A stretch of 61,545 nt of DNA from Methanomassiliicoccales archaeon RumEn M1 (GTDB lineage Archaea; Thermoplasmatota; Thermoplasmata; Methanomassiliicoccales; Methanomassiliicoccaceae): positions 1 to 61,545 of the forward strand of contig LJKK01000004.1 in assembly GCA_001421185.1 (NCBI GenBank), given 5' to 3'. Below are positions 43,439-52,070 of the stretch, piece after piece (within the stretch, counting starts at the first letter, position 1; each line of letters opens with the position of its first letter). A program made the position numbers and the translations under genes. The notes beneath the pieces were generated by a model. The model was not told the DNA's origin. It searched no databases and was given only the letters and a program-made list of their open reading frames with translations.

Positions 43439-44107
43439 ATGGACAGGTTAGCGTTCGGATGCGGCACCGTGGACGCCATGCTGGAGGGGGGCGTGGAGGC
43501 CGGATGCCTGACGCTCCTGTACGGCGAGGCGGGCACCGGGAAGACCACCTTATGCCTGCTACTGGCCGTGGAGGTCGCCCGCCGGGGCAAGAAGGTCATC
43601 TACATCGATACCGAGGGCGTGTCGATCGAGCGCCTGCGGCAGATCGCCGGCGACGACTTCGAGGCGGTGGTCAGGAACATCCTGTTCTCGAACATCGGCA
43701 GCTTTGACGAGCAGGAGAAGATGGTCGACAAGGCCATCAAGCTGGCCCAGAGCAATGTGGATATCGGCATGCTGATCGTCGATTCCATCAGCATGCACTA
43801 CCGCCTGACGTCGAGGGAGGAGGACCGGGGCGAGCGCCGCTCCCTGGCCGGCCAGTCGACCAAACTGACCAACGTCGCGAGGGAGAAGGCGCTGCCGGTG
43901 GTGGTGACGTCGCAGGTGTACACCGACGTGGAGACCGGTACCTATGAGGCGCTGGGTGGGCACGCCCTCCACCACAACGCCAAGGTGATCGTCCGCCTCG
44001 ACAAGGCGGGGATCGGCCGACGGAGGGCGGTGCTGATGAAGCACCGCAGCCTTCCCGAGGGCCTGCTGGCCGATTTCCAGCTCACCGCCGACGGGATCTC
44101 CTGTTAG
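43439..44107 (+). CDS. radB: DNA repair and recombination protein RadB
   Basis: A 222-residue RadA paralogue lacking the helix-hairpin-helix domain. Walker A is YGEAGTGKTTLCL, Walker B is IGMLIVDSISMHYRLT, and the family C-terminus binds single-stranded DNA and assists RadA loading. The length and motifs match euryarchaeal RadB. It ends in TAG, four bases into the convergent prenyl synthase gene. Confidence 0.93.
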   Translation: MDRLAFGCGTVDAMLEGGVEAGCLTLLYGEAGTGKTTLCLLLAVEVARRGKKVIYIDTEGVSIERLRQIAGDDFEAVVRNILFSNIGSFDEQEKMVDKAIKLAQSNVDIGMLIVDSISMHYRLTSREEDRGERRSLAGQSTKLTNVAREKALPVVVTSQVYTDVETGTYEALGGHALHHNAKVIVRLDKAGIGRRRAVLMKHRSLPEGLLADFQLTADGISC

Positions 44108-45099
44108 ATCTCCCGGTTGACGGCGTAATCGATGACGGCGGCCAGGAAGTCCCTCTCGGCGCTGGGCTTCAGCACCTCGAGGTGCTTCTTGCCCTGCTCC
44201 ACGTGAAGGCGGGCGGCCTCGCGCGCGTAATCGATGCTTCCGCAGTCCTGCAACGCTTGGATGGCGGCCTTGATCTGCTCCGCGGTGGCCTCTGGATTGC
44301 CCAGGGCGGCCAACAGGTCGGCCCGCCGGGGGTCGTCCGCGGCCATGTTCTGAAGGGCGTGGAGGACGATCAGCGTCCTCTTGCCGTTGCGGATGTCGTT
44401 CCCCACCGGCTTCCCGGTGGTCTTCTCGTCTCCCAGCAGGGCCAGGATGTCATCGTGGATCTGGAAGCCTGCTCCCAGGCTGCGGGCGTAGTCGCGCATG
44501 GCGGCGATCTGCTCCTCCGTCCCGCCGGCGATGATGGCGCCGCCCTCGGCCGCGCACTCGAACAGCACGGCGGTCTTCTTCCATATCATGCGCTCGTAGT
44601 CGCCGATGGCCAGCTCGGTCGGGGGGATCCTCTCGAAGTCCATGTCCTCCTGCTGCCCCTCCGCGATCAGCCACACCGCATGAGCGGTCAGCTTCAGCAG
44701 CCGGCGGGTGGAGTGGGCCGGGACGTCCACCTCGGAGAGCGCCTCGAAGGCGCGGGCGAACAAGGCATCGCCTGCGATGATGGCGGTCGGCTCATCGAAC
44801 ATCACGTGGACGCTTGGCCGCCCCCTCCTCATGGTGTCGTTGTCCATCACGTCGTCGTGCACCAGGGTGAAATTGTGGATCAGCTCTATGGCCGCCCCGA
44901 ACGGCACGGCCTTCTCTCCTGCTCCGCCGACCGCCTGGGCCACCACCTCGGCCAACACCGGTCGGAGGCGCTTGCCGCCGGCGAGAGGATAATGCTGCAC
45001 GGCCAGCAGCAGCTTCTGGTTCTCCCCCTCCTCCAGATAGGAACCGATCGCCTCGTTCGTCCGCTTGGCCCTCTCTTCCAGCTGTGCGATTACATCCAT
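44104..45099 (-). CDS. idsA: Trans-polyprenyl diphosphate synthase (farnesyl/geranylgeranyl type)
   Basis: A 331-residue chain-elongation enzyme that condenses isopentenyl diphosphate with allylic diphosphates to make the C15/C20 chains of archaeal lipids. The first Asp-rich motif is LVHDDVMDNDTMRRG (DDxxD) and the second is IHDDILALLGDEKTTG. KPVGNDIRNGKRT is the family Mg/diphosphate site. It follows the type 2 isomerase gene by two bases and is the last gene of the isoprenoid operon. The product should supply the GGGP synthase at 3323-4057. Confidence 0.93.
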   Translation of the reverse strand: MDVIAQLEERAKRTNEAIGSYLEEGENQKLLLAVQHYPLAGGKRLRPVLAEVVAQAVGGAGEKAVPFGAAIELIHNFTLVHDDVMDNDTMRRGRPSVHVMFDEPTAIIAGDALFARAFEALSEVDVPAHSTRRLLKLTAHAVWLIAEGQQEDMDFERIPPTELAIGDYERMIWKKTAVLFECAAEGGAIIAGGTEEQIAAMRDYARSLGAGFQIHDDILALLGDEKTTGKPVGNDIRNGKRTLIVLHALQNMAADDPRRADLLAALGNPEATAEQIKAAIQALQDCGSIDYAREAARLHVEQGKKHLEVLKPSAERDFLAAVIDYAVNREI

Positions 45100-45101
45100 T
45101 T

Positions 45102-46163
45102 TCAGATCACCTCGAGCTCAAGGCCCCACTCTCGGGCGGGGCCGGTGAATATGATCCTCTTGCCGGCCAACTCCTGTACGTTGGACGAGCCGGTGAGGAA
45201 CATCCCCACCCTAAGCTCCTCTATGATGGTGCGGAGGCGCTCCTCGGCCGCCTCGGCCGAGATCATGGCGTCCCTCAGGACCGCTCGGGCCAGGCCGGCG
45301 CACTGCGCTCCCGCGGCAATGCTCTTGGCCGCCTGCAATCCGTTGGTGATGCCACCGCTGGCGATGATCGGCAGCCCCACCTGGGCCAGCCGGACGGAGA
45401 TGGGCGCCGGTATGCCCCATTCCCCGAAGGTCCTGCCGATGGCCTCGCATCGCGCGTCCCCCATCTGGCGGGAGCGATAGGCCTCCACCTTGGAGAACGA
45501 GGTGCCTCCCGTGCCCGAGATGTCGAAGCCCACGACGCCGCTGCCCTTGAGCCGCAGCGCCGTTTCCCTGGACATCCCGGCACCGGTCTCCTTGGCGAGG
45601 CAGGGGACCTCCCTGGCGAGCGCCTTGATGGCATCCAGGCAGCCCCGGGCCCGGGTGTCGCCCTCGGGCTGGGCCACCTCCTGCAGGTAGTTCAGGTGCA
45701 CGGCCATGATGTCGGCCCCCACCATCTCCATGGCCTGCTTGGCCTGCTCCACGCCGAAAGCCTCCTTGTGCGCCTGCGGTATCAGCTGAGGGGCGCCCAG
45801 GTTGCCCACCACCAGAGGCACTCCGACGTCGCGTATCACCTCGTAGCTGGCTCGGTCCCCTCTTTCCATGGCGGCCCGCTGGCTTCCGACCCCCAGGGCA
45901 ATCCCCAGGTTAGCGCAGGCCTTGGCCAGGTTGTGGTTCACCTTCTCCGCCTCGGCGTACCCGCCGGTGATGGCCGTTACCATCAGCGGAGCGGAGAGCT
46001 TCTTCCCGAACAGCACCGTGGTGGTGTCGATCTCCTCGAGGTCCACCTCGGGCAGCGAATCGTGAATGAGATGCAGGTCGTCCCAGAAGTTATGGGCGCT
46101 GTTGACGTCCTCATCCAGGCTCACCTGGATGTGATCGGCCTTCCGTTTCTCGATTTCCTTCAT
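45102..46163 (-). CDS. fni: Isopentenyl-diphosphate delta-isomerase, type 2 (FMN-dependent)
   Basis: A 353-residue TIM-barrel flavoenzyme that interconverts isopentenyl and dimethylallyl diphosphate. Motifs are RKADHIQVSLDEDV (N-terminal), LMVTAITGGYAEAEKVN, LGIALGVGSQRAAMER, VVGNLGAPQLIPQ, HLNYLQEVAQPEGD and FDISGTGGTSF. It starts at 46163, overlapping the isopentenyl phosphate kinase stop (ATGA). The order kinase, isomerase and prenyl synthase is a recognised archaeal mevalonate arrangement. A longer frame upstream has no family similarity and was ignored. Confidence 0.95.
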   Translation of the reverse strand: MKEIEKRKADHIQVSLDEDVNSAHNFWDDLHLIHDSLPEVDLEEIDTTTVLFGKKLSAPLMVTAITGGYAEAEKVNHNLAKACANLGIALGVGSQRAAMERGDRASYEVIRDVGVPLVVGNLGAPQLIPQAHKEAFGVEQAKQAMEMVGADIMAVHLNYLQEVAQPEGDTRARGCLDAIKALAREVPCLAKETGAGMSRETALRLKGSGVVGFDISGTGGTSFSKVEAYRSRQMGDARCEAIGRTFGEWGIPAPISVRLAQVGLPIIASGGITNGLQAAKSIAAGAQCAGLARAVLRDAMISAEAAEERLRTIIEELRVGMFLTGSSNVQELAGKRIIFTGPAREWGLELEVI

Positions 46164-46939
46164 GTCGCATCGCCTCTGACCCTGGTGCCCTTCACCGCCT
46201 CTCCCCGCAAGGCCGCCTCCAGGCGCCCCGGGGCGTTGCCGTTCAGGACCACGGCGTCCCCTCCCCAGGAGGCTATCCTCAGCATGGTCTCGATCTTGCC
46301 GAAGATGCTGCCCGTCACGTCGGCGCATCGCTGTGTCCGGGGAAGGGAGTCCAACGTTGCCCGGTCCACGACCTCCATCAAGGTGGCCCCGGGATCGCGG
46401 GACGGATCGGCGGTGAACACGCCGTCCACGTCCGATACGAAGATCACCTTCTCCGGCCTGAGCTCCTTCGTCAGGCGTTCCATGAGCTGGTCTCCGGAGC
46501 ATATGCCGAACCGGCGCTCGCTGTCCAGGGCCACGTCGCCGAACGTCACGGGGCTGATGCCTATCTCCAGGTAGCGGCGGAACAGGTCGACGTCGAGAAC
46601 GTCCAGCTTGCCGCTCCTGAGTGTAGCAACCGCGCTGGGGGGCAATGACGCGCTCGGAAGCCCCCCCTCGTTCAGCACCCTCATGACCCGGAGGTTGAGG
46701 TCCCTGACGTCCTCCATGACCTTGGCCGCCGCCGGGACCTGCGAGTCGCTGATGTATCCATCCTGTATGCGGTGCTCGGACGCCACGACATGGCCGAACG
46801 AGCCCGCCCCATGGATGAGGACCACCTCCCGTCCGGCGGACACGATCTCCCCCACCAATCGGGTCAGGACGTCGGCGCGGAACGTCAGGTAGCGGGTCTT
46901 GTCTGTGATAACGCTGCCTCCGAGCTTGACCAGCATCAT
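46160..46939 (-). CDS. ipk: Isopentenyl phosphate kinase
   Basis: A 259-residue amino-acid-kinase-fold enzyme that phosphorylates isopentenyl phosphate to isopentenyl diphosphate, the key step of the modified archaeal mevalonate pathway. The N-terminus reads MMLVKLGGSVITDKTRYLTF, and the catalytic His region is LIHGAGSFGHVVASEH. Substrate and nucleotide contacts follow (ICSGDQLMERL, VSDVDGVFTADP, DVTGSIFGKI). It heads the operon with the type 2 isomerase and the prenyl synthase. Confidence 0.94.
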   Translation of the reverse strand: MMLVKLGGSVITDKTRYLTFRADVLTRLVGEIVSAGREVVLIHGAGSFGHVVASEHRIQDGYISDSQVPAAAKVMEDVRDLNLRVMRVLNEGGLPSASLPPSAVATLRSGKLDVLDVDLFRRYLEIGISPVTFGDVALDSERRFGICSGDQLMERLTKELRPEKVIFVSDVDGVFTADPSRDPGATLMEVVDRATLDSLPRTQRCADVTGSIFGKIETMLRIASWGGDAVVLNGNAPGRLEAALRGEAVKGTRVRGDAT

Positions 46940-47030
46940 CGATATCAGCGGAACATGGGCCGGACCTTATTAAAACAATTAGTCGCCAATCGTTCCAATG
47001 GGCGCCGATGCCATCGACTGCCGTCGATGC

Positions 47031-47882
47031 TCATAGCCTGGTGCCGCATCGGCGGCAGAACGCGTCGCCCTCGACGATCTCGGCCGAGCAGCCGGGGCAC
47101 GATCGGCGCGCAGGGGCGCCGCAGGCGAAGCAGAACGCATCCTCCTCGGACATCGCGGCCCCGCACCCGGTACATGTGACGGCGGACCGCTCCTTCTCCT
47201 CATGCCCGTCAGGTGCCTTCTCGGCCGGCGCGGCCTCCTCGCAGCCTTCCAACAGTCTCTTGGCCTTCGCCGCATGCCGCAGGGCGTCGGTGTAATCGGC
47301 CGCCTCGAAGCAGGCCTCGGCGTCGTCCAGCATGCATCTCGCCGTCTCTCGCCGCATCTCGGGCGCTTTCTCCAGCATGCTCCTGGTGGACTCGATGATG
47401 AATTTCGATTCCAGGTAGTTGCAGGGCATCTTCCTCGTCTTGATCGAGGGGACCTCGGCGGGCATGGCCTCGTCCGTAGGAGTTATTACCGGTGCAGGGA
47501 CTGGAGCGTCGACGATGCCCCCGGCCTCGGATGAGCTTGCCGGGGAAGGGGCGGGAGGGCCCGAGATGACCCTATCGGGAGCGTTCCGGAGGGCGATCTT
47601 GGCTCGGTCGGACAGGTCCTTGCAGTCCGTGTACTGTCCGCGCCGGTAGGCGCTCTCGGCCTGGAAAAGGAGGACGTCGGCCTCGGTGGTGTCCCGGCCC
47701 CGGGCGCGCAGGGAGTCCGACACCGCCTTGTAGGTGGCCAGGGAGTTGTACACATGGTCCTCTTCCACCGTCGCCTCGGTGTCGACGCGACGCTTCTTGA
47801 TGTACCTAAGTTCGAGCCAGGCGATCGCGGAAAGGGCGACTAGGGCGGCCGAGAGGGTCAGGACGTCATAAGGGAACTCCAT
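47031..47882 (-). CDS. Membrane-anchored protein with C-terminal double zinc ribbon
   Basis: A 283-residue protein with one N-terminal membrane segment (LTLSAALVALSAIAWLELRYI), a helical TPR-like region (NSLATYKAVSDSLRAR, AESAYRRGQYTDC), a Pro/Ala linker, a second helical repeat region with Cys, and a C-terminal pair of zinc ribbons. The ribbons read CTGCGAAMSEEDAFCFACG and CPGCSAEIVEGDAFCRRCG. This layout is frequent in Methanomassiliicoccales, but the function is not known. The zinc ribbons are likely protein- or nucleic-acid-binding. The gene lies upstream of the isoprenoid operon, not overlapping it. Confidence 0.7.
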   Translation of the reverse strand: MEFPYDVLTLSAALVALSAIAWLELRYIKKRRVDTEATVEEDHVYNSLATYKAVSDSLRARGRDTTEADVLLFQAESAYRRGQYTDCKDLSDRAKIALRNAPDRVISGPPAPSPASSSEAGGIVDAPVPAPVITPTDEAMPAEVPSIKTRKMPCNYLESKFIIESTRSMLEKAPEMRRETARCMLDDAEACFEAADYTDALRHAAKAKRLLEGCEEAAPAEKAPDGHEEKERSAVTCTGCGAAMSEEDAFCFACGAPARRSCPGCSAEIVEGDAFCRRCGTRL

Positions 47883-48002
47883 GCCAGCACCGTGATTGGG
47901 CCGGAGAACGATTTGCCGTCGATAAAACCCTTCGTATTACAATGATGGCATCTCGCAACGTCACGCGACGCGTAGCTGCGCTCGAACCATGAGAGTGAAA
48001 AA

Positions 48003-48125
48003 GTGGCTGACAGCGCCTCGTGGTTCCCGCGGGCTCGCGCACCGCAGTACAGCACGAAACGCGGGCGGGCTTAACTTCCGGGTTCGGATGGGACCGGGTG
48101 TATCCCCGCCGCTGTGGCCGTCACA
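48003..48125 (-). rRNA. 5S ribosomal RNA (stand-alone)
   Basis: On the minus strand the sequence shows the conserved 5S core GGTCCCATCCGAACCCGG followed by AAGTTAAGCCCGCC, and the loop E and 3' arm regions of a 5S rRNA. It is about 123 nucleotides, with the ends approximate by a few bases. No 16S, 23S or tRNA is next to it, matching the unlinked rRNA genes seen in Thermoplasmata-related lineages. Confidence 0.93.
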
Positions 48126-48176
48126 CCAAATCATGCAAAGATGACCTCATATATAATGTTTTCTGCAGCGCTCGCT

Positions 48177-48911
48177 TCACACGAATAGCACGTACAGGAC
48201 GACCGACAGCATGGCGCCCAGCCCCATGGTCATCATGTTGTTCCCCAGCTTGGTCACCTTACCGCTTCTCTCGAGGGTGGCCCCCACCACGCTGTCCAGC
48301 ATGCAGCCCGTGACCCCCATGGCGATGGGGATGGCGATCACTGGGTCAAAGGGGTTCGACCAGAAGATGGCCAGCCATCCGACCAGGGAGGCCATCGCCG
48401 AGGCGGCTATGCAGCTGGCAGTCCCAATGGCCGAGATGCCGCCGTCGGTGCCTGGCCGCACCTTCCTGCCGGTGGTGATCAGGTAGACGTTCTTTGACAG
48501 AACGCCCAGCTCGCTGGCGGTGGTGTCGGCGGCCGCTACCGCCACCGACGAGATGAACGCTATGCCCGCGATCTCGCTTCCTTGTTGCCCCAGGGCGAAG
48601 GAGATGACCGCCACCGCCGCTGGCACCAGGCCATTGGCCAGCACGTTCCTGTAGGTGCGCTCTCCCTTGGTACCTTCCTGGACATTGAGCATCTTCTTTG
48701 CCTGGAAGCGGAACTTGGTGACGAAGAAGCCTAGGAAAGTGAATGCTAGGAGGGTCACCAGCCATCCGATGGACCCGAGCCCGCCGATGATGGCGCCCAC
48801 GGCGAAGGAGCTCGCCGCTCCGCTGCCGTTCAGCAGTCCGAACCAGTAGGATAGGACCGAGAGCACGGCGCACAACGCGAGGACCAGGGCCAAATTTCCC
48901 AGGTCGATCAT
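48177..48911 (-). CDS. DUF92 integral membrane protein
   Basis: A 244-residue protein with about six membrane helices and the DUF92 (TMEM19-like) signatures ERTYRNVLANGLVPA, VAAADTTASELGVLS and RPGTDGGISAIGT. Related enzymes in phytol metabolism are phosphotransferases (phytyl-phosphate kinases), so an isoprenoid-phosphate role is possible in a lipid-rich archaeon. I chose the ATG at 48911 (MIDLGNLALV), because a TATAAATATTT element lies about 27 bases upstream. The alternative start at 48932 would sit nearly on the TATA box. Confidence 0.85.
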   Translation of the reverse strand: MIDLGNLALVLALCAVLSVLSYWFGLLNGSGAASSFAVGAIIGGLGSIGWLVTLLAFTFLGFFVTKFRFQAKKMLNVQEGTKGERTYRNVLANGLVPAAVAVISFALGQQGSEIAGIAFISSVAVAAADTTASELGVLSKNVYLITTGRKVRPGTDGGISAIGTASCIAASAMASLVGWLAIFWSNPFDPVIAIPIAMGVTGCMLDSVVGATLERSGKVTKLGNNMMTMGLGAMLSVVLYVLFV

Positions 48912-49032
48912 GGGACCATCTAGATTATTCAAATATTTATATTCAGAGGTGATGAAGCTCTAGCTTCAGACAGGCATCTGGACGATGTCCCGATGACGCT
49001 GCTGGCCTATCTTCCAGACGTCCGATCCGCCC

Positions 49033-49314
49033 TCAAGGTTCCTTGGACGGCTCAAGGATGGCGTACATGGCCTCTGCCACCTGGCCTGCCTCCTCCTTGC
49101 CGTCAATGCCGGCCACCACCATGCGGCCGCTGGGATACACGGTGACCTCCCTGCGTCCCGACGCCGCGGTGACCATGACCCCCTTGTCGTCGACGCTGTA
49201 GCCCGCCTTGCGCAGGAGCTCGGCCGCTGCTTCCAGGTCGTACCTGACGATCGTCGTGGGAACGATCGTCATGGCCTCCTCCTTGCACAGCCGTACCACC
49301 TTGAACTTCACCAT
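49033..49314 (-). CDS. Conserved small protein with a TBP-like half-domain
   Basis: A 93-residue protein. Residues 50-88 (SGRREVTVYPSGRMVVAGIDGKEEA...) resemble the strand-loop-helix of one half of TATA-binding protein (FxSGKxxxTGAKSxExA). The N-terminal half is a beta strand plus a helix (LEAAAELLRKAGYSVDD). It overlaps the end of the upstream kinase gene by seven bases, so the two are coupled. The TBP-like resemblance is by pattern only. A structural or nucleic-acid role is possible; a transcription-factor role is not shown. Confidence 0.5.
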   Translation of the reverse strand: MVKFKVVRLCKEEAMTIVPTTIVRYDLEAAAELLRKAGYSVDDKGVMVTAASGRREVTVYPSGRMVVAGIDGKEEAGQVAEAMYAILEPSKEP

Positions 49315-49844
49315 GGTCGGTCAAGCTCCTCCGATACCTTGCGGTGGAATTCTTCCAGCGTGCCCTCGTTCTCGATGACCAGGTCGGCCTGCGCGATCAG
49401 GTCACCCAGCCCCCATCCCAGCTCGCGCTCGTCCCGCTGCCGGAACTCCTCCTCACTACGGGGGGCATCTGAGCGATTACGTCTCCTGAGCCGCTGGTAC
49501 CGTTCCCAGGGAGAGGCCTCGATGGCCACCAGGCGCATCTTCCCTCCCAGCTCCTTCCTGAAGACCTCCAGCTCGTGGATGCTGCGCGAGCCGTCTATGA
49601 CGGTGTCCTTTCCTTCGACGAGGGGGACGCAGCGTTCGGCCCATATCCCCGGACCATGCTCCCTCCGCTCCGCCGAGGCGAACCCGCCTATTTCGCGGTC
49701 TGACATGATGAGCCCCCGCGCGGCGGCCTCCCGCCGGACCACGTCTCCCATGCGAACGACCTGATATCCTCGTCCCAGGGCCACCTTGACGAACTCCTCC
49801 TTGCCCGCTCCGGGCATGCCGGTAAGAACGTATATCCGAGCCAT
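49308..49844 (-). CDS. UPF0200-family nucleotide kinase-like protein
   Basis: A 178-residue P-loop protein with LTGMPGAGKEEFVKVAL (Walker A of the UPF0200 form), YQVVRMGDVVRREAAARGL, DGSRSIHELEVFRK and the LID-like RLRRRNRSDAPRS. It resembles adenylate or dephospho-CoA kinases. Archaeal UPF0200 members have been proposed to act in nucleotide or CoA metabolism, but no substrate is established here. The start is 49844 (MARIYVLTGMPG); ATG 49853 lies three codons upstream. It is coupled to the TBP-like gene. Confidence 0.85.
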   Translation of the reverse strand: MARIYVLTGMPGAGKEEFVKVALGRGYQVVRMGDVVRREAAARGLIMSDREIGGFASAERREHGPGIWAERCVPLVEGKDTVIDGSRSIHELEVFRKELGGKMRLVAIEASPWERYQRLRRRNRSDAPRSEEEFRQRDERELGWGLGDLIAQADLVIENEGTLEEFHRKVSEELDRPW

Positions 49845-50174
49845 CGCACACATTCCCGCTGTTCACGCGCATGTTGTTTCCGTATAAAAGAGAAATCACC
49901 AGCGATGGGCCTTATCGAAGGGTCCTGAACTATCCGTCGCTCATGGCGGAGGCCTGAGCATCATGGCCTCGCATGCGCACCTGGGCGCATGCATCTGATC
50001 GTCGGCCCCATCCAGCGGGGGCTCTGCCGAGACCGGGTCCGAACGACCTTCGCCAGCTGGGCCCATGTCATGCTGGGGGTCGGGACCCATTGAACTCCGT
50101 TGCAAGTAAATGATATATTCTAATAAGCGTTAGCTCTCGAGAGATAACGGTCAATTCCTTGGGGGGGAGCAAAC
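49845..50174. other. Intergenic region with a perfect hairpin and AT-rich promoter
   Basis: GCATGCGC (49971-49978) and GCGCATGC (49985-49992) form a perfect 8-bp stem around a six-base loop. The stretch 50100-50140 is AT-rich (AATGATATATTCTAATAAG) and should drive the Roadblock gene; GGGGGGGA at 50161-50168 precedes its ATG. I see no coding frame. Confidence 0.45.
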
Positions 50175-50564
50175 ATGCATGATGCTAGATCGGTGGAGAA
50201 CATCCTGGAGAACATTATTCATGATGAGTTCCCGCAGGGGGAGGGAATACAGAGCATTTCCATCGTGTCGAAGACTGGCCTCATGATCGCCGGGAGGTCG
50301 GCCTCCTCGGCGCGGGCCGAGACATTCTCCGCCATGGCGGCCATCATGTTCTCGGCCGCCGAGGCGACCAAGCACGACATCTTCAAGGACCGCATCGAGC
50401 ACGTGCTGGCGGTCTTCCACAACACGAAGCTCATCATCGCCGAGCTGTCGTCCAGCATGCTCATCGTGGCCACGGTGGACCGCGAGGTGGACGACCAGAG
50501 GGTCCTGGCATCCATGAGCAAGATCGTCACCATGACCCGGGAAGAGCTGCCCTGGCTAAGGTGA
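50175..50564 (+). CDS. Roadblock/LC7-domain protein
   Basis: A 129-residue protein of the Roadblock/MglB fold: VENILENIIHDEFPQGEGIQSISIVSKTGLMIAGRS, then AEATKHDIFKDRIEHVLAVFHNTKLIIAELSSS, then IVATVDREVDDQ. Family members are small-GTPase partners (GAP or scaffold) in bacteria and archaea. No GTPase gene is adjacent. A G-rich ribosome-binding tract stands just upstream of the ATG. The hairpin at 49971-49992 lies before its promoter. Confidence 0.82.
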   Translation: MHDARSVENILENIIHDEFPQGEGIQSISIVSKTGLMIAGRSASSARAETFSAMAAIMFSAAEATKHDIFKDRIEHVLAVFHNTKLIIAELSSSMLIVATVDREVDDQRVLASMSKIVTMTREELPWLR

Positions 50565-50615
50565 AGCGTCGGCCCGCGGGCGCTCGTGGCGGGAAGAGAT
50601 CTTCCTACGGAGCGA

Positions 50616-51071
50616 TCACACCAGGCGTTCGGCCACATCCTCCTGGATGCGGTCGCAGTACACGCACCTGAGCACTATGGGCCTCTTCGATTCCACTATG
50701 AACTCGGTCTCCACCGGCTCGTTCATGTTGGTTATGCAGTTGGGGTTCCCGCATCTCACGATGCCCTTGACCACATCGGGCAGTTTGACGTTGAACTTCT
50801 CCGCCACGTTGAAATCGCGGATGATGTTGATCGTGGCCTTGGGGGCGATGAGCGAGATCTTGTCCACCTCTTTGGTGTCCAGCTCACGGTCCTCGACCTT
50901 TATCACATCCTTCCAGCCATCCTTCTTGGACGGCACGTGAAGGAGGACCGATACGGTGGAGCGCACGCCGTCGGTGATCCCAATGATGCGGAGCACCTTC
51001 AGCGCCTGGCCGCAGTCGATGTGGTCGATGACGGTGCCGTTGCGGATGGGCGTTACCCGGAAGTCCTTCAT
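50616..51071 (-). CDS. pyrI: Aspartate carbamoyltransferase regulatory subunit
   Basis: A 151-residue regulatory chain of ATCase that binds nucleotide effectors and a structural zinc. The N-terminal allosteric domain is KDFRVTPIRNGTVIDHIDCGQALKVLRIIGI. The zinc domain holds CGNPNC and RCVYCDRIQED (four Cys). It follows pyrB without a gap, and the pair makes the dodecameric enzyme of pyrimidine synthesis. Confidence 0.96.
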   Translation of the reverse strand: MKDFRVTPIRNGTVIDHIDCGQALKVLRIIGITDGVRSTVSVLLHVPSKKDGWKDVIKVEDRELDTKEVDKISLIAPKATINIIRDFNVAEKFNVKLPDVVKGIVRCGNPNCITNMNEPVETEFIVESKRPIVLRCVYCDRIQEDVAERLV

Positions 51072-52001
51072 CTACAGCTCACCTCCCAGGACCAGCATGA
51101 TGAGGGCCATCCTCACCGGGACGCCGTTGAAGGCCTGCTGGAAGTACTTGGCGTTCTCTGTCTGGTCCACCTCCGGGGTGATCTCGTCCACCCTGGGCAG
51201 GGGGTGCATGATGGCCAGGTCCTTCTTGGCCTCGCGGAGGAGGACATTGTCCACGCGGTAGGAGCCGGCCACCTTGATGTATTCCGAAGGGTCGGGGAAC
51301 CGCTCCCTCTGGATCCGGGTGACGTACAGGACATCGGCGTCGGAGATGACCTCTGCCAGATCGGACGAGAGCCGGGGGACCGAACCGCTCTTCTCCAGAT
51401 GCTTGATGGTCTCCTTGGGCATCTGCAGGAGGGGAGGGGCCACGAACGTCAGGTTGGCACCGAACATGCCCAGCGCTTCGGCCAGGGAGTGCGCCGTTCG
51501 TCCATACTTTAGGTCGCCCACCAGGACGACGTTCTTATCGGCTATCCCGCCGGCCTGCTGCCGGATGGTGAACAGGTCAAGGATCGTCTGGGTCGGATGC
51601 TGTCCTGCACCGTCGCCCGCATTGATCACTGGCTTGCTGCTATACTTGGCCGCCAGCCGGGCGGCGCCCTCATGGGGGTGCCTCAGGACAATGGCGTCAG
51701 CATACCCTTCGACCATGCGGATGGTGTCGGCCAGCGTTTCTCCCTTGACGATGGAGGAGCTCTGGGGCTGGGCGATCTCGATGAACCGTCCTCCCAGCCG
51801 TACCATGGCGCTCTCGAACGAGAGGCGGGTGCGGGTGGACGGTTCGAAGAACAAGTTGGCCAGGATCTTGCCGTCCATGGCCTTGGTGCATTTTTCCCCG
51901 GTGGCATAGGGCACCAATCTCTCTGCCAGGTCCATCACTTGCTCGATCTGTTCCCGAGAGAGGTCCCGGATCGAGACCACGTCCGCTCCTTTGAAGCTCA
52001 T
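51072..52001 (-). CDS. pyrB: Aspartate carbamoyltransferase catalytic subunit
   Basis: A 309-residue enzyme that joins carbamoyl phosphate and aspartate, the first committed step of pyrimidine synthesis. Carbamoyl-phosphate motif FFEPSTRTRLSFE, HPHEGAARLA, GDGAGQHPTQTILDLFTI and MHPLPRVDEI are complete. It starts at 52001 near an AT-rich promoter and is directly followed by pyrI, with the stop and start codons adjacent. Confidence 0.97.
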   Translation of the reverse strand: MSFKGADVVSIRDLSREQIEQVMDLAERLVPYATGEKCTKAMDGKILANLFFEPSTRTRLSFESAMVRLGGRFIEIAQPQSSSIVKGETLADTIRMVEGYADAIVLRHPHEGAARLAAKYSSKPVINAGDGAGQHPTQTILDLFTIRQQAGGIADKNVVLVGDLKYGRTAHSLAEALGMFGANLTFVAPPLLQMPKETIKHLEKSGSVPRLSSDLAEVISDADVLYVTRIQRERFPDPSEYIKVAGSYRVDNVLLREAKKDLAIMHPLPRVDEITPEVDQTENAKYFQQAFNGVPVRMALIMLVLGGEL

Positions 52002-52070
52002 GAGGTTCCCAAGACAATATCTTGGGTTGCTATTTATACCTGACCTGAGAGGCCTGGGCCCCCGGAAGGC

